DNA of 64,000 bases, taken from NCBI GenBank assembly GCA_013397075.1, contig VWZS01009947.1:744001-808000 (forward strand), read 5' to 3'. This DNA is from Rhabdornis inornatus (taxonomy: Eukaryota > Chordata > Aves > Passeriformes > Rhabdornithidae). This document shows, piece by piece, positions 42,501 to 57,500 of the stretch. The notes under the pieces are model-generated. The model worked only from the letters and a program-made list of their open reading frames with translations. It searched no databases and was not told the DNA's origin. Both the position numbers and the translations under genes were made by a program. Every line of letters starts with the position of its first letter. Position 1 is the stretch's first letter.

Positions 42501-45500
42501 ACTGAGCCAGGCTGGTGGTCAGCTCAATCCAGCATCCTATCTCTAAGAGTGACAATCAGAAACTATCTGAGAAGTCTTTAAATTCACCAACAGAACCAAC
42601 TGTTCCACTTGACAAACAAGCAGAAGTTAAATAAATGAGATAATTTTATTCTGTTACTGGCAGATTTGACACTGAAATCCAAAACACATGTGCCTTCTTG
42701 CAAGAATTGAATTAGCCATCACTACAGAAGCAGCAAAACCAAGGATGGTTTTGCTGGTTTTCTTCAGAGGCTTCATTCCTATCATATTTTCTCACAGACT
42801 TTTAGGAACATGCTAGAATCTATGAAACAGCGTATCAGGTACACCATCCAGACAGGTTGAAGGACGCTAACAAAAGTTTTCTATTCCCCATTTCAGAACA
42901 CTGAACTAGGAGCAGAATGCAATGGGAGGCAAACTAAATTCAGGACAAGAAAATCCAAAACTGTGTTGCACTAATCCAATTGAAGAGCAGCATGTCTTCA
43001 TGTAATTGTTCAGCTTGAGAAGGAAACACTGTAAGTTCTTGCAATTCCTAAACATCAGAGTCTACACCCACATACTGTGGCCAAACTCCAATATCTCCAA
43101 CTCTTTGAAAATGGCTGAGGTTCAAGTCTTCAGCTGAACATTTCCTGTGAAAAAGATTTCACCACACCTCTTGGCAGCCAGTTCTGTGGCCCAATTGATC
43201 TTATGCTTATAAAGGTTTTTCTTACTATTTAAGCAAAACTTTCCTCACTTAATCCCATTATTCCTCATCACTGACAACCAGTAGGGTTTCATTCAATCTG
43301 CAGCAAACCTCAAAAGGCTTTGGTTGAGCCCTAAAGAGAAGAAGGAAATCAAGGGTGAATACAGCCTTTTAATTTGTTCGTTGTTAGATCCTCTACTGCA
43401 ATTCCAAATTGGACAGATTTTTCCTTACAAATTATGGTCTGTACTGACAGTGTTTAATACAAATCAGGCAAGGGGGCTCTGGAAGAAATGCTCCTGGCCT
43501 CTACCTTTTCTACTGACAATATCAAACTTTCTTTATTCATTCACCTCAAGCTTCAATATTTCTAACAGCATTAAGGAGGAAAACAAGAGTTTTCTGCCCA
43601 AAGCAGCCCAGTTAATATTTCCACTGGCAAGTGAAATGATCTTCTTTCAGACAGTATCTAACACCTAGGTTCTCTCAAGACTAAAAGGAAAATTCTTCCT
43701 CCCTGCAGGCATCTACAGCTATGAGTGTTTTAAATAGAAAGCTATGCTGGAAGAGCACTGGACCATCCTGATAACTTTTTGGGCCAATTGAGCATTATAA
43801 CTTTGCAATGTTAGTTTTGTCTCAAAATATGGCATGTTAAAAAGTATAAAAAGTATAATGCGACAATGTCATGGCATAGAGAAAAGCTGGGGAAACAGCG
43901 AGCATAACAATAATCAGAAAGGCAACAGCTTAGGGGAGAGAAAGACTGTGCCCATTTCACAAGGGAAACCAGTCCTAGGATAATTCAGACATTAATGACT
44001 TTAAAATCAGACACTCTTCTTTCTCAGTTTTCATAGCATTTTATAAAACTCCATCTTCACAAGAAAAGAAAAAAAGACAAATTAATATTTTTATGATCAC
44101 ACAGTGAGCCAGTGACAGAATTACACTGAATACATGGAAAAAAAAATCCCAGTAAGGACAACAAGGGCTCATCTTCCTAATTCCACATTTCTGCTCTAAG
44201 GATTTACTGTTTGGATTTCAAGTGTTTTCTTTCATCTCTGTTCTTTAAGGGGCAGAGCAGGATTTGTAGGCAAAGTAGCATGTTTCAAACAATTGGATGA
44301 AGACACAGTTTTCCAGATTGACTCAGGAAGGAGTTTGAAGGCATGCCCTAATACACTGTGGTATTTGTGTACAGAAGTATTACTCTGAAGAGGACAATTT
44401 TCAAGGAATATCTTAAGATGAAGTACAGACTGCCCTGTTGGACATTAAGGTGAGAATCATTCCAGGCAGAAGGGCATTATAAAAGAAGGGTCAAGAATTA
44501 AAGCAAGCAAACAGAAAAGCTCAGGCAAGGAGCTGTGGCAAATGTGAGAAAATAGGAATAGTGACTATATAAATTGAGACACAAGCATCAAGTGTGGAAT
44601 CTTGTTTCAAGTGCCAAGACAAGGATGATCCCAATAGACCTATTAACACATTGAATATCAAAGATACAGTGTGAAGTTGCAGTATGAAAAGGCAATTGAG
44701 TGAAGACTGGAGCCTCAAGAAAAAAGAGTAAGTTCTGGAGAATCTCTCCAGGGCATTAAAGTAAATCCTGACTGAAGCTAGGGACTGACAATTGTAGTCA
44801 GTAGATGAAATGCTGGCAATTTACAAAGAAATAATATTTCATGTCAGTTTCAATTCAGAGTAAAATCTGAACTTTTTAAAGGAAATAGTCCTTAATATAC
44901 ATATAAGTACTATTTATATTTTCCATTAACTTAATTTAAAAAGATAAAAAAAAAGAAAACACATCAAGAAGCAAAGACACCCTTTTTGAAGCATTTCAGC
45001 ACTGTTTGGTTAATGGTCTTCTGTTGGCATTACTTGGTGCAATTGAGTTAAATTAATTGGGACTGAAAGCATTAAATTAATTGGGGCTGAAGCAAATGCT
45101 CATGAATTCATTTGAATTTTGACTTCAGATGCACTAGTATAAAACAGTAAGTTTTTTATTCAAGTAATAGGAGCTATTGCAGGACAGAATTAATATAAGT
45201 TTAGTAAGAACCACACCTTATGTCACAGCTTTCCTTGTCCACTAATTCACCAGTTGCTGAGTCTTCTGACAACTTTTGGCAGCTGTGCCAGGTAGCAGGA
45301 GTTGTGTTTAGAACGTTGACTGGCAATAACTTCTTACATTCAACAAAATGTGCCATGTTTTATGTTGCTGTGTTGAATACATGATCTCTACACTCCACCA
45401 CACTTGTGCAAACTGGAAATTATTACTGTTTCAATCTAAAGTTGTCAGCAGCAAGTTATTCAGGAGCTCAAGTTTTAGATAGTTGTCAGTAAATCATTCT

Positions 45501-48500
45501 GAACCTCTCTTCCTTCTTACAAAAAGGTGTGGAAGCAGAACCATGTACCCCAAATTATTACTCATCAAATTGATATTCCTCTATCTTTTGATATTCCAAA
45601 AGGAAAAAAATTGTTTTGGGGAAAAGCAGATCGGTATTAGTGTTAATTACATTAACCTCCTGATTCCCCAACAGACAGTGCTGGTCACCACAAACGACAT
45701 GAGGGAGAATGGGACACCTAGGTTTACTGCTACCTGCAGGAGTTGAAAATAATTCCAGATAGTATACAAATTGCCAGCTTCCACAGATGAGGACGAATAA
45801 ATTGACAGCAAGATGGATGAATGAGATGGCAAATATTTTCAACCACTGCTGTCAGGAAGGCAACTTAAGGAAAAGCAACATTAGTACTGATATTGTCAGA
45901 GGTCAGCAATCACCTGTAAGTTATTTGTTGGACATTCCAATAAAAGTGAGCTCAGTACAATTTCCAGAAAGCCCTACATTTTACCTAAAAAGAACTGAGT
46001 TGATTTCCAGAATTTGAGATTATTTTCCTCTTACGTATTGTGTCTCTAATTTGGCTATTGTCTTGCAGAGCTAGGTATAGATAAAGGCTGAGCAGTGCTT
46101 TTACAGTTCCCAGCTTTCCTCCCCACCACCAATTTGAATCAGTCTGCAATGATGGACTGTAGAGGCAAAGGAATAAATTTCCACTCTGCATAGTTTCTCC
46201 TGCTCCTACAGTTTAGTTCACAGCTTTAATACTTTCACAGGAAGAATTCTTGTTTGTGGGTTCTGCCAGATTCCCCACTTGTGGTGGATAGTTTTCAACA
46301 TAACAGTGTTTAGGTGTGGCTGGTCAAAGTCAAGATGCAAAGTATAAAGTTTGCTGCAAGCTCCACACTTTTTGGTCACTTCAGTACACCGAATGATGCT
46401 GCTAGATGCTCAAGCTGCAGGAAACACAGCCCCCAAAGGGTTCAGTTTCACACCTAAAGGATCTCTTCAGATACTTGCAAACTCTGGGTTAGAAAGATTA
46501 CATTCAGGACTAGGATTAAAAGAGGATAAAAAAAAAAAAAGATTACATCTTTGAAGCTTACAGGAAAGGTAGAGAACAAGCATTTTTCAGCTTGTCCTTC
46601 TTTTAAAATGGCTTCCCATATTAAAGTTACAGTGGATGCTTTTCTTGACAATAAGCTGTAAGATTATTCTGAGACAGAGGTGCAGGAAGGCAAGATGCAA
46701 AGAGATGGAACACTCTTAATTTTAAGTGTTAGAGTACCAGAAAAACTTCCTCTAAAATGTAAGAAAGACCATGACCACATTTGTTTCTTCAGGATTTAAA
46801 AAAATCCCAGTCTCTCTGTTAGAAGAATAAGTGGAGATGGATGAGGAGCATCTTTGGATGAACACTTACCTCCTCAAAATTAAACTCAAGCTATTGCTGA
46901 GTGTAGCGGAAAATCCCATTTCAGTCTCTAAACACAAGTATTAGTAATTGCAAACAAGAACACACTCCTGCTAAATCATTTTGGGGGTTGGGTGGGGCTT
47001 CTTTTTCTTTTTTTTTTTCTACTTGAAAATTAAAAGAGAGAGAGTATCCATTTATCTTCCATTTTTTCCCCAAATGGAAAAGTATTTTGACAAGTGAAGG
47101 ATTTATGCAAAGTACTTTTCATGAATGTGAGAGACGGGTAAGCACCTGCAAATCATTCCACCAGATTCCTCAAAAGCTACCACATTTTACCCAGCAATGA
47201 TTTACCTTAGTTATTCAGTAACTTTTAAATCAACAGAAACAGAGAGAGAGGGAGACATAGAATACCCAGCTAGGGTAAACTCAGCATCTATCCTGAATGG
47301 GCTTATTAAGCAGTCAATTGGCCCAGTAAGGGCAAGTTAACACAGGACCAGAAGTGTAGTCAGGCTTGCGAGTTACTGCTTTTTGCTAAGCAGCTCAAGT
47401 TATCTCCACCTGTGTCCCAGGTATTAAAGAATGTCATATTAATTCAGGAAGGATTCTTTATTTCAGCTAATTACTAGAGAACAAGCTGACTTAAATTTTT
47501 TTCCTTCTCCTCCACAGGCAATACCCAATACCCTCCACATCATAGCTCATGTACATGGCTTCCTGCATCTGCACTGCTCATTCCCATCCTACTCCTGTAC
47601 TCAAGAATGGTGACACATTCTTATGACTGCAGCTGTAATCTCCTCACCTTCCAAGTTTTCCTGTAATTATGATTTTCTCTATTGAAATAGCCTCAAGAGC
47701 TTCCAACTGAGGCTGAAAGGCCCCCACTTCTGGAGCCATCACATGGATCACACCTGCATATTGAAGGCACACATCAAGCCTGAATACACAAGCAATGCAA
47801 ATGGGGTAGTGCACACAGAGGGATGGACCTGCCAGTGCCAAACACAGGTTAATGCCAGATCAGGATCTCCTGCATCCCTGTCCCAGGTCTGAGTCACAGT
47901 CAGTGAATCCCACGGTGCATTTGGTTCTAACACAAACATTAGCTTGGTTCTAACACAAACATTGGCAGCTACCGTCCATCAGCACAGACTGTTTTCCCAT
48001 TCACTTTTATTTAATTGTAGCCTAAAATCCATTAGCTGAGAAGGAGGTAGAAGATAATGACTGCCAGGCATTGGGATGCAGTGCCTGTAGGCACAACACC
48101 ACTCTAATCATTTCACCTAAAAGAGAACAGTAAATGGGTGAGATTATCCCAAAGTAAAGGAGCCAAAGCTTCATACACTGCAACAGATTCTCTACTATCT
48201 TTTTGTATAAGCGCTCAATTCACTGGGAAGAGGAACATTATAGTAGCAGCCAGCAGTTTCCACAATAAAAGCCTGTCACTGACCTATTTCAAGGTCTCTG
48301 AGAATGCATTTCCTTTCTATGGTCTGAATGGGAGTTATTTGAGCCAACAATTGCTAAGTGATGACGATTCACAAGTTGATTGCTAAGTGGCAAGTGAAGT
48401 GCCTCCACTATACATAATTTAATTAATTGTCTGCATTATTTAATCCACAATTCTTCTATTACTAAATGAAGGATTTAAAATCAGGGCAGAGGCTGCTGGA

Positions 48501-51500
48501 ATTCTGTGGCTTAAGCTTCTAGGACAGAATAAATCATTACCACCCCAGAAATGCCATCGAGCTAGAGTATGAGCAGATAATCAACTTTCATTTAGCACAG
48601 CAAACCTCCATTTTCAGGCAAAATATATGGAATTTTAAGTTAGTATTAACGACAAGCAATATGTCTTGAAATATAAATAAATAAATAGTAATAATAGATT
48701 TGAGGAATTTCCCTTCCTAAAACAAAATGATAAATATTGTCTTTTTACTACTTTGCAAGTTTGCAATATATGCACTGGAAAAATCACTCCCAGCAGAGAT
48801 TCCTTATTCTGGGTATTTCTGTCAAAGTATCCTCCTTTTACCTGGAACCTTGTCCTTTCTGCAGCATAGACTTGGTAGTGAAGCATGGCTTGCAAGACTT
48901 TTTTGTGACCATCTGGTACCAAGCAGACAGCCCCTAGGATCTCCAGCACAGCAATCTTGGTCTTAATGTTCTCAGTCCGTAAGCTCTGGGATATGATGTT
49001 GATACTTTCTGGATGGGCCAGGACGTGAGCCCGTCCCTGGGAGTTGTTCATCAGTGCCTTGATACACCCTATAACGGATGTGTGGATGCGGCTCTCTGAG
49101 GTCTCATAGTCCATGCTCTTCAGGAAGTTCAGCAAACAGCTCAGGCCATCCAGCTCAATAAACCTGGTCACAAACCTGAAAAGAGAAAAACAAAACCAAA
49201 ACCAAAAACAAACAAACAAACAAACAAAAAGTAAGAAAAACCAAGGAAAGCAGACCAAAGGCACTTTATTCAAAGACACCATATTATTCAACCCCAGATC
49301 TTTAAAAGCTGGAAAGCTTTTAGCCTAAATTCACAGAACAGTCCCCAGGTATTTAAGAAAAACAAAGCAAACAAACAGAGAGAAAACATTCCAGCTAATA
49401 ATGGTGTGTTACATAGTTTCAGGGTAATTATACGCTATCATCTTACACTTCTGTTTGGTCTCTGTGTCTTTGTTGCAGTTACCACCAAACACTGCTGTGG
49501 TTCACCTCAACAGCTGCTGCATTTTCGAGGCTGGAGGGATTCTTTTGAATTCTTCCATCTTACATACGTGCTAATACACCCAATGCACAGACTTGTCACC
49601 ACACCCTCAGTTATGAGTTGAGACTACCTTGAAAACCATTTTTAGGCTTAGCTCTGACTTTCAGCCAATACTGCTTACAGGTTCCACCTCCAGGACCTGG
49701 GCACACTGACAGAGGCGAACTCATTTCCACTCTGTCAGTCCCACTGCCTTCACACTCCAATCCCATGACACATGTATAGGAACATGTTATGTTTAAAATG
49801 GCATGTTCTTCTGTAAATGGCAACGCTCCTCTGCTCTTGTTGAAAACTAGGGTTAAAAAATCCAAATGGGTCAATTTAGACCACGCAAACAGCCCTCTAG
49901 ACAAATCAGTAGAAAAGGATGGATTTAGGTAAGTCAGTTCAAACCACAAATGCTAGCAAGGTTCCGTTTGAAGTTCCCAGGATTAAAAGTGGGGATTCAA
50001 GGACATGGAAAGGGCTGCAAATAATTTCCCTAGATCGCACTGTTTACCTCCTGTCTCCTCTAACATGTTGCTCAGGTAGGTACACTTTTTGGAACATCTG
50101 AATGCAAAACCATGTGCATCACACTTGAATTTTCAGTCTATAAAAACGTACACCAGCAATGACTTGTCCATGGCCACACTTCGAACAACATAATATAGAA
50201 AGACACTTCAAGCAATTGAAAAGGTTGCTAATAATTGCCACCTGTGCAACAAATTAAAAATACCAAAATTCTGTTTCATTGTGCTTTTACTCAGCCCTTC
50301 TTCTTCCCTAATGTACCATCTTTCTTTTTCTGTCCATGAGATGCTGTTACTTATAATCAGTAATAGTGGAAGCACCATACTGAAAGACCAGATTTCACTG
50401 GTCTCCGTTCATGTCCCTGTACCAGCAAGAGAAACCCAAGCTATACTTGTATTTCCCTAGATAATATGGATTTGACATAAGTATGGTCTTTTGGTGGTTA
50501 CACTCCATACCACATAGGAATTTTCAGAGTCTACCTGAAACTTAAACTCACTATGCTGATACATTTGCCAACTTTGAGCTTCTGTGGGCCAGCAATTTGA
50601 CCAAAAATATGGAAAAGCCTGGTGCATTCAACAAAGTTTTGGTCTGATGTTTGGGTTTTGTTCAAAACTGAATTTCAAAGTGACTATCAGAGTAAGGGCA
50701 CACACAGCAACATGTGCACACCAAAAATGAAAACATGACTTAACTGAACCCTGCTAAGACAATCTGCCAAATTTCACACAGGTCTGATTGCACATTCTCT
50801 GGATGCATCATTTTGTCTACCCCAACAAATCACAGGAGCTAAAGCCCCTCTTTCTCCAGGCCTGAGAGCAGCATCAGCATTGTGCATCAGGAAATCAGCC
50901 AAAGCAGTTTGTTATTCAAACTGATTACAGAAAGATTCAGGCTTAGTTTAAGTTTCTGCAATGCATTTAGCTGCTAGCTTGACAAAGATTAAAACAAGTG
51001 CATTCATAGCTAGAAGAGTTGCTGCAAAGGATTTATTTGGAAAAAGAATAAACACAAACTCAGCATGTCACTAAACAACGATGCCAATGAAGTCTGATCA
51101 CTTCCCTGGGCCTATAAAGAGTGGAGTTGCTGCTGTCTCTACTATGGAGGGGCTACTTTAAATTCTCTGTCTCCTCCTTATCTTCAAAGTTCCATTCTAT
51201 ACTTTATCTATTCCCTCTGTCTTTTGGGATTTTGGGGAAAAAGACAATTTTTTTTCCTGTTCTTTGAACTTCCAGGGCAGAGGGAAGACTTAAGATAAAC
51301 ATGTTTCTGCAGTTACAGAGCAATACTGATGGAAACATCCTAAGAAGAAGCAGAGCAAAGGGTCCCCTAAGTGCACTTTTGGATAGAACACACACTCTTA
51401 AGGCAAGCAAGGCACTACAATTTTCATGTATTGTAGCCTGCTCTGATGACCACGTAGAAAAAAAAAAAAAGGTAAATGCACAAAAGTCACATTGTCCCAG

Positions 51501-54500
51501 TTAAGTACAAACTCTCACTAAATTCACTGGCAGTGCAATTTTTCTAGGACTGTTAGGATGAGGTCATTCCAAAAAAGAAGGCATGTGCTGGAAAGAGGTG
51601 TGTGTCACAAAATTTGATTAATGGCATAATTTTAAACAATGTTGGGACTTTCCTGTACTATTCCTAGCCCAGAGAGCAAACAGTGAGTTGTGTTACTCAA
51701 TAGCAAGCAAAGCCAAGCACCTTTCTATTTCAGCTGCAATCAGAAGCAGGAATCAAATTATGATTTTCATCTTCCTTTTTCTAAACACTTAGTTCCTTAT
51801 TCTCCAAAAAAGACAGAAACCATGCTGGGGGAGGTAAAGAAATGGCAAAAGCAGTTTCTAGCCCAAAAGATATCAGTATGAAGATTTGCTTGGTGTGGGG
51901 GGTGTGTGAAGAAGAGGGAGTTTAGCTGACAGCTTGAGAGCCACAATCCTCACACTGTTGGCGTTTGTGCATGTGTCTGCCTCCACACAGATGTCTGCCT
52001 GTACATGCAAAACCAAAGTCAACTTACACAAGTAAAGAACCCTCTCACACACAGCACACGTGTAACTAACTCCTGTCCTACACAACCTCTGTGCTCCAAA
52101 GTAAGGTCCTGTTCTAGACTGGGAGGTGTAAAGTTAAACACACTTGCCAATGCATTCTGGCTAACACATTCAAATACTCAAATGTAAATAAAGCAGAGTG
52201 TGTTTTAATAGGTGCTAAACAAGCAAATTAAAGCCTAACCTCACCTCAGACTCTCACTTGACCAGTTTAGCACACTTTAAAAGGCAGGGCACCCCTTTGC
52301 CTTTCAAGTTTTAGAGAGTGCTGATCAGAATGAGTTAGCTAGCTCTAATAATAAACCTTTCATCCAAATACAGATGTGGTGGCCTAAGAGGAACTGACCC
52401 ACTGATGGATTCCAAGTATTGGGGGTACAGCTTCCCTTGACTTGATCCAGCTCAGGAAAGACAGAAAGATCGTATGCTGTGGGGGTGCAGAGAGCAGGAT
52501 GTTCCTACACTGTTAACAGGCAAGGCTACATTTCCCTGCAGCATTAGTTTTTGAACCAGGGGGCACACATAATCCTGATAACTACCGAACTGCTGAAAAA
52601 TTCAGCATACTGGATTTTGCTTGCTGGTTGCATAAATGATCCTCTTTAGTATGCACTCGGATGCAACATTGCTAAATCAAACAAAAAATAGCAGGGGGTA
52701 AATCTGAATAAAACAAAAGGAGAAATGCAGACAGTAAAGGGAATGAGTGATGATTCAGACTAAAGGAGTTATTTTTCAAGGGCTCCGAAAAGCAATTTTT
52801 TTCCCGGTCCTTTTTAAGTTTTTGCTTTTGCTGCACTTCTGAACCTCCGTTTTGGGGCACTAAAATACCAAACGAAAAGCTCTTCTCTCACTGCTTCTGT
52901 CCAACAGTTTGTCATCACAATTGTTTATAGTTCCAAGTTTTTAGAAACCTGGGAGAAAATGTGTTTCTTTACAAGATGCAGATGTGGCACTTCTGTTCTC
53001 TGTGGCTGGGATTGTTCCCTTGTGCTAGAACATAACCTGGCTTTATTATTTTAGGGCAGCTTCTAAATACCAAACAAGGTGTACTTGCTTAAAAGGAACC
53101 CCAAACTGGGATACTCCTATCCCATTTTCTACAAAGAGGAGAGGAACTTGGGTTTGGATAGGTCTGCTTTATTTTTTACTGTTAGAACTGGTGGGTTGGA
53201 ATAGAGGCAGAGATTAGAAATTACTCTGCATTATCTATTAGAAGTGACACAGTTTACAGTAAAATAAAACTGAAAGCCAAATGCATGCATTTTTCTTCTT
53301 TTGATTCCCCTGGGTCAGAGAATTCAAGCAGAGGAGCCTATTGGTAAGCTGTCAGAGCCCCTGTGTATCCTGCTGTCAAGGAGATTCCAGACAGTTCATC
53401 CTGTGTGAATTTAGGTCTCTGTTTTCTTCAGACACCTGATGAACAGAAGTGACGAAGAAAAATAGGATTTGCTATCCAAATTAAACTAGGAAGGCTAGTA
53501 TTTTGAAGGCTTAGGTATCATACTGCTTATGAGAGGGATTTGATGGAGCTGAGGGCCTCTCTACTGCAACCTTTTCATCAAGAAGAAATTGGCTTGTTGA
53601 TCAGGCACTGGCATGCAGCCCATTTGGCAGCTAATGAACTGAGTCTCTGGAAATTAGTTGAGACACAGGACTTAACTCAAAATTTGGATTGGTTTAACTA
53701 TTTTTTCTAAAAAGCCCCACAACCATTGCCAGTGATTTAGAAGACTTTATAGGGCAGCACATAGATGCTTGTACTGATGCTTGTGCTTGTCAGAGTTATT
53801 ACAAACAGATGAAGCAACAGGCTGTTGTCACGGGGATCCAGCAGATGCAATACAGGTTGGAGAAGAAAAATCTTGCAAGGCTTTGAGCAATAGAATTTGC
53901 TCAAGTGCTCATTGCTCTTTCTTCTTCTCTATTGCCTTGTCCTCAACAAGGAGTTTGGGCTGTCTATTCAAAATGACAGAGCAGAACAACCAGTAGTGGC
54001 CACCAAGGTGTCTCAGCTGGACAAAGCAAGAGGCCTTGCTGCTGTGGCTGCATTCAATGAAAGCTGTCACCTTCACAGAATAAGCATCAAACCAGCTCTG
54101 CATTAATGTCATAGTTTTGCTAAATCAAGCCTCAACAGCACAAGGCTTTGGTTTAAAAGCCTGGTGAGAGTTGGAAGCTTGACAGTTGCCTTAGCTTTAA
54201 TTTTAACATCGAGTCCAGCTGCATTTTTCTGTGGTCTCTGCTTTAGGACAGTGATAGACAGCATTAAACAGTCACTCTTAGGTCTCAGTACAGGCTACAG
54301 CTTCTCTGTTTCCACGTTAAAAGCACTCACTCTACCCACATGCAAAATTATCAAAAGTCTTTATGCCTGAGGAGCACCACAATATGATTTTGTGCTCTCT
54401 TAGAGCCCATTACAACAGGAAATAAACAGGAGGTAAAAACCAGAGAAGCTGCATGCAGTCAATTTTTTAAAGATTGTGAAAAGGAGAAGCACAATCAGCA

Positions 54501-57500
54501 CTTAGCTCTGCAAGAGGTCCCGAATATATCTTCACTTCAAGTCAAAGTCAATGAAAATCCTTTGATATGATTTTCTGCATTGTTTTATTTATTTATTTCA
54601 ATTGTTTGGTTTGGTTAGGAGCCCCTCCCCAAAAAAGAACTGTATTTGGTTAGACATTACTGAAGCGCTCTGAAACTATGACTTCAGCATGGTGTGGATG
54701 CAAAAGTATTTGGCCAATATGAAAAAAATTCAGAATTTTTTTTATTGTTTCCTGAAATCATATCAACTAAAGTTATTGCTTCTCCACACTGCTCTTCTAA
54801 GTGTTAAATTGAAAAGTTCTTATACTAGTTAGTTTGCTATTGTTCAGAGCTTTGTTCCCAGAAAAAGAAAGATGACCTTATCTTCAAAGACAGTACACGA
54901 TAAAGTCTCTTTACACTTTTCTATGCCACCATTACAACATAGAATGGGAAGAATGCCAAACCAGGTGATGTCAGATGGATTAGCTTCTTTGTACTAAACA
55001 GTTCACATAGCTAAAGATAAGGGGAAGCTTAATTTCAAAGTTCAGAGTAGAGGCTGAGACTTTGCCCAAAGTGAATCAAATTACATGGGATGTGCAGGGG
55101 GCTGTGAAGACTAAAATCTGATCTTCACAGTCATTAGCTGTGTTTGCAAATATTTGCCACAGATTTTTCACTGTAGACTTTTGTCTTTTATTTTCCTGAA
55201 TTAGCATTAGTGTGAAATTATTTAGCCTCCAAACTAGGCAGGCTCAGACCAGGGACTATAGGGCTCTCTGAGGATTGTCTGAAATCTCAGAGAGGCTTGT
55301 GTGAGGTGAGACAATGAGGTTTCTGTCCTTGCCACTCTTAGCAGTGTCACATCTGACCATTGGGAGGCAGTGAGTTGTGATGAAAGGCGAACAACATTAC
55401 CTCATGGGCTGAGTCCGCAGAGCTGTCTTCAAGTCTTCAACTATTTTATTTTTCATTTCTGTTTCTTCTTCGTCAAAAGCATACAGAGTCTGCATCTGTT
55501 CACAAAAGAAGGTGGCAATTAGGAAAGCCTGAGCTGCGTGGAAGCTGAGAGACAGGCCAGGAATTATGAAAAACAACTATCCCATCAACACATGCAGAGG
55601 TGCCTGCTGACCTCTCACTAGGAAAGCAGTGCCTCAGCTACAAAACTGAATCCAGATGAGGCTGCTCATGTGGACTGGCAGCAGCACATCACTTTGCCAC
55701 ACTGGCCAAACTAGGGTTCTCAGATTACCCCCCAAAAATCACAGTTGCCAGCATGCCCGCAGAAAACTGTACCTAATTTGGAACAGCAATCTGCTGTGGT
55801 GATCTATGGATGTGTGAGGCCAAGTTTGTAGGGAGAGGCAATATCTTTTATTAGAGTGACATGACTGGAGGGATTAGGGTGGAGGGGGGGAAAAAAAAAA
55901 CCCAAACCACATTTATGTGTCAGGTTTTAAAATCTTCTTCAAGTGACTTGAAACCTGCAAGTACCCTGAATTACATTTTCTGTACATACAAGTTTGAATT
56001 TTCTTCCCCATGCAAAGTAAACACCTGTTTTAAGATACTGGTGTTCCCTATACACTTTGCCCTTGCTAATTAGGAACATTTACTGCAAAAAGCTGGAGCA
56101 TCATAAAAATCCCTGTCCTATTTTTTTTAACAGGTAAACTGAAACACGAAGTCTAGATTTCCCCCTGCCCTGTAAGCAGCTTGCAATTACTAGAGCTTGC
56201 AGTGAACTGGAACTGAAGTTGCTGTGGGAGACTGTAAATTAAGGTGAGAGACAATGAGTAGAATACACACAAAAATGATGGTTCTCAAAATCAGTCAAAG
56301 CCCTTAAAAAAGTGGTATATCAGAAAATTAGGGCTGCAGATCTACACTCAGCACCACTGCAGCCTTGTCATGTGAAGCAAGACTTCAGTGCCCTTTGCAT
56401 ATATCATTCAGGCTCTCAAGTCCCTTGAGTGTCTTTTGAAAAAGCCAAGACTTAATGCTGGAAATTCTTAGCCTATAGCTATGTCTTCTTAGTTGCTTAA
56501 ACTGTAAAACGAGAGGATAAATGACTCTCTTTTTGGCAGGACTTCTTGTGGCTATCACTCAGTGGTATCTGGAAAGCAGCTCTGAACCCCTTCTCAAGTG
56601 AATAACCCAATTAAGCTAGTATCATCTGTCGGGGATCTGATATTGTACCTCTCTGTGGTGGAATCTGAGTCGCTACAATCATGGCTCATTACAGCAAAAT
56701 ATTTCAGTCTTTATTCTACAGTTTAGCAAGCACCAAAGAAAACCTTTCTCTTACCGGAACCTCCCTCAACCTCCTCCATCCTCGCCACCAGCCCAGCACC
56801 TCACTTCCCTTGGAAGGGCTCCCAATGCTTGCTTTTGCAAGTCGTGTGATGCCAGCTCGTGTTGGATCTGAGGGTGGCCATTTGGCTGCACGCCGTTGCT
56901 GTCTTATGCTGCACAGCTGGCACGGGGAGACGTGTTTAACTCTAGGGGTCCTCTCTCTGATCCACACTGAAGGCAAATTCACTCAGTAACAGAGCAAGCT
57001 ATTTCCTGCCCTAATGGAATGACAGAGCGCTACTGATGGAAAATGAGCTGATGATGTTTTATCTTTTGCCAGCATCCCCTGACAGCCAGAAACGTAAATT
57101 GAAGTTCTTAAGCCAAGCCATATATGATCCCCCTCTTCGAAAAATAAACAGAAATCCTGAACAGGCATTATGGATGGCAAAGTCTTCGGGTGTGATTTGG
57201 GGCTTGATTTGTATTTTCTTGGGTGACAGCCCATCAGGTCATCTTTCCTTTGGCCCATAAATGCTCCTTTGAAAAGTTCCCATTCCTCCAATGGCTTAAT
57301 TTCTCCTCTGAGCCATTACAGAGGGAAAGCAAATGGATGGTAGGAAGGTGCTCAACAGTACCTCGTTCAGAGTGAAAAAGGCCCATTTCCAAATGAAACA
57401 AATACAAATAATCCTGCTTTTACAACAGAGGGTGATTATGGAAAACCCCTTTTCTAAAGCTGCAGGCAGCCAAGAACCCTTCATTTCTCACTCTTGTGAA

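Larger units (their letters stand above)
40813..48841 (-). other. DAAM2: Intron 3-4 (8029 bp)
   Basis: The most repeat-bearing intron: a CR1 copy (41118-41490), two older repeat-like fragments (42490-42570 and 43130-43275), two short tandem duplications (45048-45091 and 47921-47963), and a G/T-rich then T-rich run near 46980-47020. No other gene recognised. Confidence 0.85.

Noticed and set aside
55490..55495. Alternative acceptor removing Met-Gln at the start of exon 2
   Set aside because: Frame-neutral, but the longer form matches the family's SMAAMQ.LYAF pattern; the shorter form could still be a minor isoform.
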